Positions 7,342 to 16,915 of a stretch of DNA of 64,000 nt are shown here, piece after piece. The first letter of the stretch is position 1, and every line of letters starts with the position of its first letter. This DNA is from Ilumatobacteraceae bacterium (lineage in GTDB: Bacteria > Actinomycetota > Acidimicrobiia > Acidimicrobiales > Ilumatobacteraceae), in assembly GCA_033344875.1 (NCBI GenBank), contig JAWPMO010000001.1, positions 1,017,595-1,081,594 on the forward strand, in the 5' to 3' direction. Both the position numbers and the translations under genes were made by a program. A model generated the notes under the pieces. It ran no database searches and was not told the origin of the DNA. It saw only the letters and a list, made by a program, of their open reading frames with translations.

Positions 7342-8732
7342 ATGGCCCGACGGCGCTCGCTGCGACTCAGCACCCGGGTCACCATCTTCTTCGGAGCGAT
7401 GGTCCTGCTCGGTGGCATCGGCCTGACCGTCGCCACCTTCTTCTTCGCACGCAACTCGCTGCTCGAACAGCAGATCACCACGGCGAAGTCCGATGCGATC
7501 GCCAACGCGACCAGGGTGAACGAACTGCTCGACCTCGCACCCGACGACATCGCCCTCAACTTCCTCGACATCGACACCGATCCCCAGGGCTTCGCGGTGC
7601 TGCTGGAGAGCCCGTCGTTCCCCAACCGCACAGGTCCGCTGTTCTCGCGGTCGACCTTCTCGCTGAGCGACCTGCCGCAGTCGCTCGTGGAGACGGTCGA
7701 GTCGGGTGCGGCAGGTCAACAGCTGTTCGTCAACGAGAACGGTGAGCCCTTCATCGGCGTCGGGGTCAACCTGCGGGCGTGGGATGTCGGCTACATCGAG
7801 GCGTTCCCGCTCGACACCACCGAACGGACGTTGCAGATCCTCGCCACCGCGCTCGTCGTCGGGTCGATCCTGGCCGCCGTCGTGGCAACCTTCTTCGGCT
7901 GGTCGACCAGTCGCCGGTTGCTGCGCCCGATCTCCAACGTCGCCGACGCCGCCGGTGAGATCGCATCCGGCAAGCTCGGCGCCCGACTCGACACCGAGGA
8001 CGACCCGGATCTCAACCGTCTCGCCGGCTCGTTCAACGACATGGCCGACGCCGTCGAGGAGCGGATCAGCCGCGAGCAGCGGTTCGCGTCCGACGTCAGC
8101 CACGAGCTGCGCTCGCCGATCACGGCCCTGACGGCGGCGATCGAGGTGCTCGACGCCCGCCGCGACGACCTGAGTGACCGCGGCAAGCAGGCGCTCGACG
8201 TGGTCGTCGGCCAGGTCCGGCGATTCAACGACATGGTGATCGACCTGCTCGAGCTCTCGCGGATCGACGCCAACGCCTCGGAGATCAACCGAGAGTCCGT
8301 CGACATCGTCGAGCTGTGCGATCGGGTGTCGCAACGCTACGGCTACGGCGAACTCCCGATCGAGGTCCATCGTCGGGCGAGACGACGGGCCATGATCGAC
8401 CGGGTCCGCTTCGAGCGGATCCTCGGCAACCTGCTCGACAACGCGACGAACCACGGCGACGGACCCACCCGCATCGCGATCGAGCCGTCCGACGTCAAGC
8501 GCAACGTCAACATCGTCGTCGAGGACGCAGGCCCCGGCGTCGCCGTCGGCGAACGGACCCGCATCTTCGAGCGCTTCGCCCGCGGCAGCGCCGCCCGGAA
8601 CCGAATCGGCACCGGGCTCGGCCTGGCCCTGGTGGCCGAACACGCCGTCGCGCTCGGCGGCGAGGCCTGGGTCGAAGACCGCCCCGGTGGCGGCGCCCGG
8701 TTCGTCGTCCGACTCCCGACCGAGGAACCGTC

Positions 8733-8736
<4 letters not shown>
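7342..8736 (+). CDS. mtrB: Membrane sensor histidine kinase, MtrB-like
   Basis: HAMP-containing sensor kinase of 464 residues. TM1 spans about residues 12-35, an extracellular sensor region about 36-160, and TM2 about 164-186, followed by HAMP (LRPISNVADAAGEIASGKLGAR). The H-box DVSHELRSPI has the phosphorylated His at 254; the N-box is LGNLLDNATNHG, and the G-boxes are DAGPGV and GTGLGLAL. ATG 7342 places a basic MARRRSLRLSTR stretch just before TM1, and a CACACT box lies at 7329-7334. The gene overlaps the downstream lipoprotein by ATGA. Partner of the divergent MtrA-like regulator. Confidence 0.85.
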
Positions 8737-9533
<797 letters not shown>

Positions 9534-9556
9534 CGGCCCGCGGTGCCGAACCCTGG

Positions 9557-10462
9557 TCAGTACCCGAGTCGTTCGACGCGGTCGGGTCGGCGTTGCCAGT
9601 CCTTGTCGACCTTGACCCGGAGTTCGAGGTAGACACCCTCGGGCATCTGCGCCCGCGCCAGCTTGCCGACCTCCTTGAGCACGCTGCCGCCCTTCCCGAT
9701 CACCATGCCCTTCTGACTGTCGCGCTCGACGACGATGTCGACCCGGATCCGTGGCCACTCCCACTCCGTCACGCTGGTCGCGATCGAGTACGGCAGCTCG
9801 TCGCGGGTCACCGCGAGCAGCTGCTCGCGTACGAGTTCGGCGACGAACTGCTCTTCTGGCATGTCGCTGACCTCGTCGTCGGGGAAGTACTTCGGCCCCT
9901 CCGGCAGGCGCTTCGAGAGGTGATCGACGAGTTCGCCGACGCCCTCGCCGGTCTTGGCGGACACCGGGAAGTAGGCCTCGGCACCGAGGTCGGACGCAGC
10001 GACCAGCATCTTCAGCACCTGCTGCTTGCTGGCGACGTCGACCTTGTTCACGATGACGAGGGCCGTCGGCAGGTGGAGGTGCCCGGCGACCCAGCGGTCG
10101 CCCTTGCCGAACGGCATCGTCGCGTCGAGCACGAGGCACTGCACGTCGACATCGGCTGAGCTGTCGAGCGCCGTCGCGTTGACGCGCTCGCCGAGTGCCG
10201 TGACCGGCTTGTGGAGCCCGGGTGTGTCGACGAACACCAGTTGGGCGTCGGGACGGGTCAACACGCCCATGATCCGGTGACGGGTCGTCTGCGGCTTGTC
10301 GGAGACGATGCTGACCTTGCGGCCACAGATCGAGTTGACGAGCGACGACTTGCCGACGTTCGGACGCCCGACGAACGCGATGAAGCCCGATCGTGTCGAT
10401 TCGGCGGCCGGGCTGGTCACATCGTCGGGGGCATCGGGGTCGTTCACCACCACAGCATGCAC
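9557..10462 (-). CDS. era: GTPase Era, 16S rRNA processing and 30S assembly
   Basis: Era binds the 3' end of 16S rRNA and promotes 30S maturation. The 301-residue product has the G1 loop VGRPNVGKSS (31-40), G3 DTPG, G4 NKVD, the effector segment PQTTRHRIMGV typical of Era, and a C-terminal KH domain with GMVIGKGGSVLKEVGK. The frame continues upstream across the start of the divergent MaoC gene. GTG 10462 is the best start outside that overlap and leaves a 20-residue N-terminal extension before the G domain; nearby GTGs are alternatives. In mycobacteria era lies in the same block as recO, ybeY and phoH. Confidence 0.93.
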   Translation of the reverse strand: MHAVVVNDPDAPDDVTSPAAESTRSGFIAFVGRPNVGKSSLVNSICGRKVSIVSDKPQTTRHRIMGVLTRPDAQLVFVDTPGLHKPVTALGERVNATALDSSADVDVQCLVLDATMPFGKGDRWVAGHLHLPTALVIVNKVDVASKQQVLKMLVAASDLGAEAYFPVSAKTGEGVGELVDHLSKRLPEGPKYFPDDEVSDMPEEQFVAELVREQLLAVTRDELPYSIATSVTEWEWPRIRVDIVVERDSQKGMVIGKGGSVLKEVGKLARAQMPEGVYLELRVKVDKDWQRRPDRVERLGY

Positions 10463-10511
10463 CGGTCGGCCCGCTTTCGCCACGAGTCGCCCCGGGTGCC
10501 AAGCTGGCGAC

Positions 10512-10970
10512 ATGGCAGCACGCATCATCAACGGTTCCGACGAACTCAAGGCGCTCGTCGGGGAACACCTGGGCTACAGCCCCTATGTCGAGGTCACACA
10601 GGAGCAGGTCAACGTGTTCGCCGAGGCGACGGGCGACCACCAGTGGATCCACGTCGACGTCGAGAAGGCGAAGGCCGGCCCGTTCGGTGGACCGATCGCC
10701 CACGGCTACCTGACGCTCTCGCTCGGCCCCGTGCTGTACCCGCAGGCCGTCACGATCACCGGCTTCTCGATGGGGGTCAACTACGGCTGCAACAAGGTGC
10801 GTTTCCCGGCACCGGTCATGGTCGGGTCGAAGCTCCGCCTCGGCGTGAAACTGCTCGAGGTGACCGACATCCCCGGCGGCGTGCAGACCGTGCTCGAGTT
10901 CACCTTCGAGACCGAGGGCGGCACCAAGCCGAACTGCGTCGCCGAGGTCATCTACCGCAGCTACGAGTAG
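10512..10970 (+). CDS. MaoC-like (R)-specific enoyl-CoA hydratase
   Basis: Hotdog-fold protein of 152 residues. The hydratase motif is visible as FAEATGDHQWIHVDVEKA, with the catalytic Asp and His in GDHQWIH, followed by FGGPIAHGYLTLSL. The later NYGCNKVRFPAPV segment is also typical. It likely hydrates trans-2-enoyl-CoA to (R)-3-hydroxyacyl-CoA. ATG 10512 gives the normal start; the frame stays open upstream within era antisense. The gene diverges from era. Confidence 0.88.
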   Translation: MAARIINGSDELKALVGEHLGYSPYVEVTQEQVNVFAEATGDHQWIHVDVEKAKAGPFGGPIAHGYLTLSLGPVLYPQAVTITGFSMGVNYGCNKVRFPAPVMVGSKLRLGVKLLEVTDIPGGVQTVLEFTFETEGGTKPNCVAEVIYRSYE

Positions 10971-10977
10971 TCGCCCG

Positions 10978-11946
10978 TCAGCGGAACTCGGGCATGATCC
11001 GCGTCGCCAGGAGTTCGAGCGAGGACGTCTCCGGATAGTCGGAGCACCACGGGATGAAGCCGCGACATCCGAGGTCGACGTACGTGCGGATCTTCTCGGC
11101 GACCTGCTCGACCGTTCCGACCAGGTTGTTCGCCCGCCACTCCGCAGCGGGCTGGCCCCACACCGCGAGCGAGCCCGCTGCTTCGACCTCGGCCTCGGTC
11201 TCACGGATGAAGATCTCGGGCGACCATGTCATGCGGATCTCGTCGGGGTCGCGCCCGACGTCGGCACAGTGCGCACGCAGGACGTCGCGCTTGTGGGCCC
11301 ACGTCTCCGGCTGACCGCCGAAGTTCGAGCAGTCGGCGTGTTTGGCGACCACCCGCAACGTCAGCTGTTCGCCACCGCCCCCGATCCAGATCGGCGGGGT
11401 CGGTTGCTGGAGTGGCTTCGGGTCGCAGTTCGCCCGTTTGAGGTCGTAGTACGTGCCGGAGAACGTGGTCTCGGGCTCGGTCCACATCGAGCGGACGATC
11501 TGCACGGTCTCCTCGAGCATGCCGATCCGGTCCTTCGGCTTCGGGAAGGCGAAGCCGTACGCCCGGTACTCGTTCTCGTACCAGCCGGCACCGATCCCCC
11601 AGTCGAGACGCCCACCGGAGATCACGTCGAGGTTCGAGGTGACCTTGGCCAGCACGCCCGGGTTGCGGTAGCTGTTGCAGCCGACCATCTGGCCGAGCCG
11701 GATCGTGCTGGTGAGCTGGCTGATCGCCGCCATCGTGGTCCAGCACTCGAACACCGCCTCCTGAGCGGGCCGCGGCACGTTGTGGAAATGGTCGTAGACC
11801 CACAGCGAGTCGTATCCCAACCGCTCCGCGAGCTGCGCCACCGCGACGGCGTGCTGCCACTGCTCGACCGGTCCGTCGATCGAGGCGAGATCCATCTTCC
11901 ACCCCTGGGGGATGAATGCGCCGAACACGATCTCAGGACCACTCAT
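10978..11946 (-). CDS. LLM-class (luciferase-like) F420/flavin-dependent oxidoreductase
   Basis: TIM-barrel luciferase-like protein of 322 residues. Recognisable segments are LGYDSLWVYDHF, LGQMVGCNSYRNPGVLAKV, DVISGGRLDWGIGAGWYENEYRAYG and PPIWIGGGGEQLTLRVVAKHAD. These are common to actinobacterial LLM proteins, which often use coenzyme F420. The substrate cannot be told. The start at 11946 is supported by TAGGTT on the minus strand (11953-11958), exactly 12 to 7 nt before the ATG, so the mRNA may be leaderless. Convergent with the MaoC gene, 7 bp apart. Confidence 0.87.
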   Translation of the reverse strand: MSGPEIVFGAFIPQGWKMDLASIDGPVEQWQHAVAVAQLAERLGYDSLWVYDHFHNVPRPAQEAVFECWTTMAAISQLTSTIRLGQMVGCNSYRNPGVLAKVTSNLDVISGGRLDWGIGAGWYENEYRAYGFAFPKPKDRIGMLEETVQIVRSMWTEPETTFSGTYYDLKRANCDPKPLQQPTPPIWIGGGGEQLTLRVVAKHADCSNFGGQPETWAHKRDVLRAHCADVGRDPDEIRMTWSPEIFIRETEAEVEAAGSLAVWGQPAAEWRANNLVGTVEQVAEKIRTYVDLGCRGFIPWCSDYPETSSLELLATRIMPEFR

Positions 11947-11980
11947 GCCGCCAACCTACGCGTTCGAGCAGAATGGCGGC

Positions 11981-13372
11981 ATGCCGACCGACACCGAACC
12001 GATCGATCGCGCCCCGCTCGACCACCTCGTCGAGAGATTCGCCGCCGAGCGGAACTGCCCCACGATCAGCTGGGGGATCACGATCGACGGCGAACTCGTG
12101 ACCGGCGGCGTCGGCGACGTCACGGAACACACCGTCTACCGCATCGCCTCCATGACCAAGAGCTTCTCCGCGGCGGCGACGCTCGCGTTGCGTGACGACG
12201 GCGTCCTGCGCCTCGACGACCGGGCCGCCGACCACGCGCCCGAGCTCGCCGCACTCGAGCGCCACGACTCGGCACCGATCACGATCCGCGACCTGCTGAC
12301 GATGACCAGCGGGTTGCCGACCGACGACCCGTGGGCCGACCGACACCTCGATCTGACCGACGACGAGTTCGATCGGATCATCGCCGAGGGCATCCTGTGG
12401 GCCCACCCGACCGGCAACGTCTACGAGTACTCCAACTTCGGATTCGCCCTGCTCGGCCGGGTCGTGCACCGGGCCACGGGCCGCCGGATCCAAGACGTCG
12501 TGACGACCCGACTCCTCGAGCCGCTCGGCATGGCGCGATCCCGGTGGACCCAGCCCGAGGACGATGATTGGGCGCGCCCGATGCGCTGGCAGGACGAACG
12601 CCACGTCGCAGAACGTGACCCACTCCCCGACGGCCTGATCGCTCCGATGGGTGGCATCTGGTCGACGGTGCTCGACCTGACGACCTGGGTCACCTGGCTC
12701 GACGCCGCGTTTCCCGCCCGGGACGAGCCCGATGACGGGCCGCTGAGCCGGGCGACCCGGCGCGAGATGCAGACCCCACATCGCTACAGCGGTATGGGCA
12801 CGCTGCGCGGCGTCCGTTCGGCCGGCCATTACGGGCTCGGGCTGCGGATCCTCGACGAACCGGAGCTGGGGACCGTCGTCACCCACTCCGGCGGCTTCCC
12901 CGGCTACGGGTCGAACATGCGCTGGCTGCCGGGCCGACGGATCGGCGCCGTCGCCCTCGCGAACGTGACCTACGCGCCGATGACCGAGCTGACCGCTCGC
13001 CTCCTCGACGAGGTGCACGCGCAGGGGCTCGTGCCGGCCGAGACGCAGCCGGTCTCCGACGACGTCGCCGCGCTCGCGACGCAGCTCGTCGGTCTGGTCA
13101 ACGACTGGGACGACGCGCGGGCACGCCGGGTCGTCACACCGTCACTGATCCACGACGACTCGCTCGATCGTCGCCGTACGGCCGCCGAGCGGGTCACGTC
13201 GGAGACCGGCCCGTTGTCGATCGCCTCGATCGAACCCCACAGCGCCGCCAGGGCGACGATCCGGTGTACGGGGCCAGCGGGACGTCGTGCCAGCGTGACG
13301 ATGCTGCTCGCGCCGCCCCGGCCGCCACGTATCCAGTCGTACTCCGTGACGCTCGATCCGGCGGATCGGTAG
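11981..13372 (+). CDS. Serine hydrolase, beta-lactamase/class C-like family
   Basis: Cytoplasmic-looking 463-residue member of the beta-lactamase fold family (esterase, DD-peptidase or related). The nucleophile motif S-x-x-K is SMTK at 57-60, the second motif YSN occurs near residue 148 (YEYSNFGFALLG), and the third is HSGGFPGYGS in place of KTG. No signal peptide is present. ATG 11981 is chosen because upstream ATGs overlap the divergent oxidoreductase gene. The C-terminal part after about residue 380 is variable and possibly a lipocalin-like domain. The substrate is unknown. Confidence 0.85.
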   Translation: MPTDTEPIDRAPLDHLVERFAAERNCPTISWGITIDGELVTGGVGDVTEHTVYRIASMTKSFSAAATLALRDDGVLRLDDRAADHAPELAALERHDSAPITIRDLLTMTSGLPTDDPWADRHLDLTDDEFDRIIAEGILWAHPTGNVYEYSNFGFALLGRVVHRATGRRIQDVVTTRLLEPLGMARSRWTQPEDDDWARPMRWQDERHVAERDPLPDGLIAPMGGIWSTVLDLTTWVTWLDAAFPARDEPDDGPLSRATRREMQTPHRYSGMGTLRGVRSAGHYGLGLRILDEPELGTVVTHSGGFPGYGSNMRWLPGRRIGAVALANVTYAPMTELTARLLDEVHAQGLVPAETQPVSDDVAALATQLVGLVNDWDDARARRVVTPSLIHDDSLDRRRTAAERVTSETGPLSIASIEPHSAARATIRCTGPAGRRASVTMLLAPPRPPRIQSYSVTLDPADR

Positions 13373-13381
13373 CCTGCCGGC

Positions 13382-14905
13382 GTGACGGACGACGACCTGG
13401 CTGCCCGCCTGCGCGCCGCGACCGAGCTGTTGGAGTCGGTGGTCGCCGATCGCTCCGTGCTCGAACGGCTCCCCGTCGACGAGCGCACGCGACTTCTCAA
13501 CGCGGCGGGCGACGTGTACGAGCCCGACGTCGACGCGCGCCGACGCCAGATCAAGGCCGAACGCAGGGCTCGCAAACGCGAGCGGGCGTCGAGCGACCAG
13601 AAGGCGCTCGACGAGACCGGTATCCGGTCGTTGCGCAGCAAGCCCGTCTTCACGACACCCGATGTGTTCGCCCCAGCGATCGCACCCACCGACCGGATCG
13701 ATGATCTCGACAACGGCGCCACCGGACGCGAGACCGTCGAGCCGCAGCACTGCTACGTGTGCAAGCAGCGTTACACCCGCATCGACGACTTCTACGACCA
13801 GCTCTGCCCGGAGTGCGCGCGGTTCAACTTCGCGAAGCGGAGCGAGACGGCCGACCTGTCGGGCCGTGTGGCGCTCCTCACCGGCGGCCGCGTCAAGATC
13901 GGGTACCAAGCCGGCATCAAGCTGCTTCGCGCCGGCGCCCACCTGATCGTGTCGACGCGGTTCCCGCGCGACGCGGCGAAGCGATATGCGGGCGAAGCGG
14001 ACTTCGACGAATGGTCACATCGACTCGAGATCTACGGGCTCGACCTCCGGCACACCCCGAGCGTCGAGGCGTTCTGCCATCACCTGCTGACGACACACGA
14101 GCGGCTCGACTACATCGTCAACAACGCCTGCCAGACCGTGCGTCGGCCGCCCGACTTCTACCGTCACATGATGGCCGCGGAGCGAGGCGAACTCGACGCC
14201 GACATCGCCCGCCTGGTCGGCCCGTACGAAGGCCTCCGACGGACCGACATGCTCGGTGCCGACAGCGCACCGGTCGCCGACGATCCCGCGTCGCTCATCG
14301 GACTCCGCCATGCCGCCGAGCTCTCCCAAGCCGAACTGCTCCCCGAAGACGCCCCGTCGACCGGGCTGTTCCCCGAGGGACGACTCGATCAAGACCTCCA
14401 ACAGGTCGACCTCCGCGATCAGAACTCCTGGCGGCTCCAGCTGGCAGACGTACCGACGGTCGAGGTGCTCGAGACGCAGCTCGTCAACGCCACCGCGCCG
14501 TTCGTGCTGAACGCCCGACTCAAGCCGTTGCTGCTCGCCGCCCCGGGCCGCGACCAGCACGTCGTCAACGTGTCGGCGGTCGAGGGGCAGTTCTACCGGC
14601 GACTCAAGACGACGCGCCATCCACACACCAACATGGCCAAGGCCGCGCTCAACATGATGACCCGCACGTCGGCGGCCGACTATCACGCCGACGGCATCCA
14701 CATGAACAGCGTCGACACCGGGTGGGTCAGCGACGAGGATCCGGTGCACATCGCCGAACGCAAGCGGGCCGAGCAGTCGTTCCACCCGCCGCTCGACATC
14801 GTCGACGGCGCCGCCCGGATCGTCGACCCGATCATCGACGGCGTCAACACCGACACCCACGTATGGGGCCAATTCCTGAAGGACTACCGGCCCACCGACT
14901 GGTGA
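13382..14905 (+). CDS. Atypical short-chain dehydrogenase-like protein with N-terminal zinc-ribbon extension
   Basis: A 507-residue protein, twice the usual SDR size. Residues 1-120 are charged and helical, with a basic coiled stretch at 52-75. A four-Cys knuckle follows (C124-x2-C127, C142-x2-C145, in CYVCKQRY and CPECARF). The Rossmann part begins GRVALLTGGRVKIGYQ, where the cofactor loop reads TGGRVKIG (167-174) instead of TGxxxGIG, and VNNACQTVRRP matches the NNAG region. At the active site the Ser is kept (NVSAVEGQ), but the Tyr expected four residues before the Lys (HTNMAKAAL) is Thr. The start is GTG 13382 with TAGCCT at 13370-13375. It may use a different chemistry or be non-catalytic. 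Confidence 0.75.
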   Translation: MTDDDLAARLRAATELLESVVADRSVLERLPVDERTRLLNAAGDVYEPDVDARRRQIKAERRARKRERASSDQKALDETGIRSLRSKPVFTTPDVFAPAIAPTDRIDDLDNGATGRETVEPQHCYVCKQRYTRIDDFYDQLCPECARFNFAKRSETADLSGRVALLTGGRVKIGYQAGIKLLRAGAHLIVSTRFPRDAAKRYAGEADFDEWSHRLEIYGLDLRHTPSVEAFCHHLLTTHERLDYIVNNACQTVRRPPDFYRHMMAAERGELDADIARLVGPYEGLRRTDMLGADSAPVADDPASLIGLRHAAELSQAELLPEDAPSTGLFPEGRLDQDLQQVDLRDQNSWRLQLADVPTVEVLETQLVNATAPFVLNARLKPLLLAAPGRDQHVVNVSAVEGQFYRRLKTTRHPHTNMAKAALNMMTRTSAADYHADGIHMNSVDTGWVSDEDPVHIAERKRAEQSFHPPLDIVDGAARIVDPIIDGVNTDTHVWGQFLKDYRPTDW

Positions 14906-16126
14906 TCACAGCGGCAGGTCACCGGTGGCCCGCTTCGTGGTGCCGTCGTCGTTGAACGCCGCGATGGTGCGCTGGGCGATGCGCATCTGGTGGATCTCGT
15001 CGGCACCGTCGGCGAAGCGTGCCCAGCGTGCCTGCTGCAGCATCCCGGCGAGCGGTGTGTCGGTCGAGTAGCCGAGCGCGCCGTGCACCTGGATCGCACG
15101 GTCGATGATGCGCCACAGGCTGTTGGCGACGAAGTGCTTCGCCATCGACACGACGGCTGTGAAGTCCATGCCGTGCTCGATCTGGTAGGCCGCGTGGAGG
15201 ACCATCAGCTTGCACTGGTACAGCTCGACCGCGGAGTCGCTGATCAACCACTGGATCCCCTGCTTCTCGGCGAGGATCGACCCGTGCGAGTATCGCTCCA
15301 TCGCCCGCTCGACCATCATGTCGAGCGCGATCTCGGCCTGGCCGATCCATCGCATGCAGTGGGCGAGGCGAGCGGGGCCGAGCCGGTACTGGCCGAGCAG
15401 GTGCCCCTGGCCGCGCCCGCCGAGCATGTTGGCGGCGGGCACGCGGAGGTCCTCGATCAGGATCTCGCAGTGGTTGTGACCGCCCGACATCGTCTCGACG
15501 TCGCGAACGATGTTCCAGCCCTCGCTCGGCAGGTCGACGATGAAGCACGAGTTCGCAGCCTGCGGGATCTCCGGGTCCTCCTCGGTGCGGGCCACCAGCA
15601 TCGCGAACTTGGCGCCGCGGGCGCCGGAGATGAACCACTTGTGACCGTTGATGACCCACTCGTCGCCGTCCTGGTAGGCGAAGGTCTGGATCAGGGTCGG
15701 GTCGGAGCCGGCCACCTCGGGCTCGGTCATGGCGAAGCACGAGCGTGCGGTGCCGTTGCACAGCGGCTTCAGGTACTTCTCCTTCTGCTCGTCGGTGCCC
15801 CAGTGCAGCAATGTGTGCTGGTTGCCCTCGTCGGGTGCCTGGGCATTGATCACGAACGGACCGATCGACACCTTCGACGCCTCGGCCGAGACCGCTGCCA
15901 TCGCCGTCGGTCCGAGCCCCATGCCGCCCCACTCGGGCGGCATGTGCGGCAACCAGAGGCCGCGTTCGTCGTGCGCCTCCTTGCGGAGTCGCACGATGGT
16001 GGCGACCACCTCGCTGCGGTCGTCCTGATCGGTCGCCTCCCACTCGGGGCGAACTCGCTCGTCCATGAACGCGCGCACCCGCAGGCGAACCTCTTCGACC
16101 TCGGGCGGGAACGTGAAATCGATCAT
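14906..16126 (-). CDS. Acyl-CoA dehydrogenase
   Basis: FAD-dependent acyl-CoA dehydrogenase of 406 residues, normal for the family. Segments include CFAMTEPEVAGSDPTLIQT (flavin and substrate binding), VINGHKWFISGARGAKFAMLVART, and the C-terminal IQVHGALGYSTDTPLAGMLQQARWARFADGADEIHQMRIAQRTI. The usual catalytic Glu position corresponds to the DGADEIH region, as in the Acad10/11-type group. ATG 16126 starts MIDFTFPPEVEEVR, matching family N-termini. It diverges from the menaquinone methyltransferase gene. Confidence 0.92.
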   Translation of the reverse strand: MIDFTFPPEVEEVRLRVRAFMDERVRPEWEATDQDDRSEVVATIVRLRKEAHDERGLWLPHMPPEWGGMGLGPTAMAAVSAEASKVSIGPFVINAQAPDEGNQHTLLHWGTDEQKEKYLKPLCNGTARSCFAMTEPEVAGSDPTLIQTFAYQDGDEWVINGHKWFISGARGAKFAMLVARTEEDPEIPQAANSCFIVDLPSEGWNIVRDVETMSGGHNHCEILIEDLRVPAANMLGGRGQGHLLGQYRLGPARLAHCMRWIGQAEIALDMMVERAMERYSHGSILAEKQGIQWLISDSAVELYQCKLMVLHAAYQIEHGMDFTAVVSMAKHFVANSLWRIIDRAIQVHGALGYSTDTPLAGMLQQARWARFADGADEIHQMRIAQRTIAAFNDDGTTKRATGDLPL

Positions 16127-16198
16127 GGACCGAGTCTGACGATCGCTTCCGACCGCGGGCGAACCGGCGCGTGCGGGCCCTCGGTAGCCTCGTTGGCG

Positions 16199-16915
16199 AT
16201 GCCGAACTCGGAAACCGACTCGTCCTGGGACCGCGACACCCTGCCAGAGGGCGAGGAGAAGAAGCGTGCGGTGCGCGACATGTTCGACGCGATCGCGCCT
16301 CGGTACGACCTCGTCAACCGGATCATGACGTTCCGTCTCGACGTCCGGTGGCGCCGCAAGACCGTGCGCGATCTCGCGCTCCCGGCCGGTTCGACCGTGC
16401 TCGACCTGGCGTCCGGCACCGGCGACCTGTGCATCGACCTCCGCGAAGCCGGACTGGTCCCGCTGTCGATGGATCTGTCGTACGGCATGCTCGCGGCCGA
16501 CCGGTCGGGTGCCTCCCGCACCCAGGCCGACATCTTGAACCTTCCGGTTCGCGATGGTGCGGTCGACGGGGTCACGTGCGGGTTCGCGCTCCGCAACCTG
16601 CTCGAACTGCCGGCGTTCTTCGAGGAGCTGGCACGGGTGGTACGGCCCGGTGGCCGGATCGCACTGCTCGACGTCGGTATCCCGAAGAATCGGGTGATCC
16701 GGTTCGGCAACAGCATCTACTTCGGCAAGGTCGTGCCGAAGATCGGTGCGATGCTCTCCGACGGCGCGGCGTACCGATACCTGCCGAAGAGCGTCGCGTA
16801 CCTGCCGGAGCCCGACGAGATGGTGGCGATGCTGCGGGCGGCCGGGTTCTCCGACGCGTCGCACCATCTGTTGTCGGGCGGGCTCACGCAGCAGCTGCTC
16901 GGCACCCGCGACTGA
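16199..16915 (+). CDS. menG: Demethylmenaquinone methyltransferase
   Basis: SAM-dependent UbiE/MenG C-methyltransferase, 238 residues, performing the last step of menaquinone synthesis. Motif I is LDLASGTGDLCIDL. The family signature MFDAIAPRYDLVNRIMTFRLDVRWR is near the N-terminus, and CGFALRNL with ELARVVRPGGRIALLDV follows. The downstream menF start overlaps its stop by one base (TGATG). A TAGCCT box lies at 16185-16190, 14 nt before the ATG. The menaquinone context (menF, menD, menH, menA, menE nearby) favours MenG over UbiE. Confidence 0.92.
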   Translation: MPNSETDSSWDRDTLPEGEEKKRAVRDMFDAIAPRYDLVNRIMTFRLDVRWRRKTVRDLALPAGSTVLDLASGTGDLCIDLREAGLVPLSMDLSYGMLAADRSGASRTQADILNLPVRDGAVDGVTCGFALRNLLELPAFFEELARVVRPGGRIALLDVGIPKNRVIRFGNSIYFGKVVPKIGAMLSDGAAYRYLPKSVAYLPEPDEMVAMLRAAGFSDASHHLLSGGLTQQLLGTRD

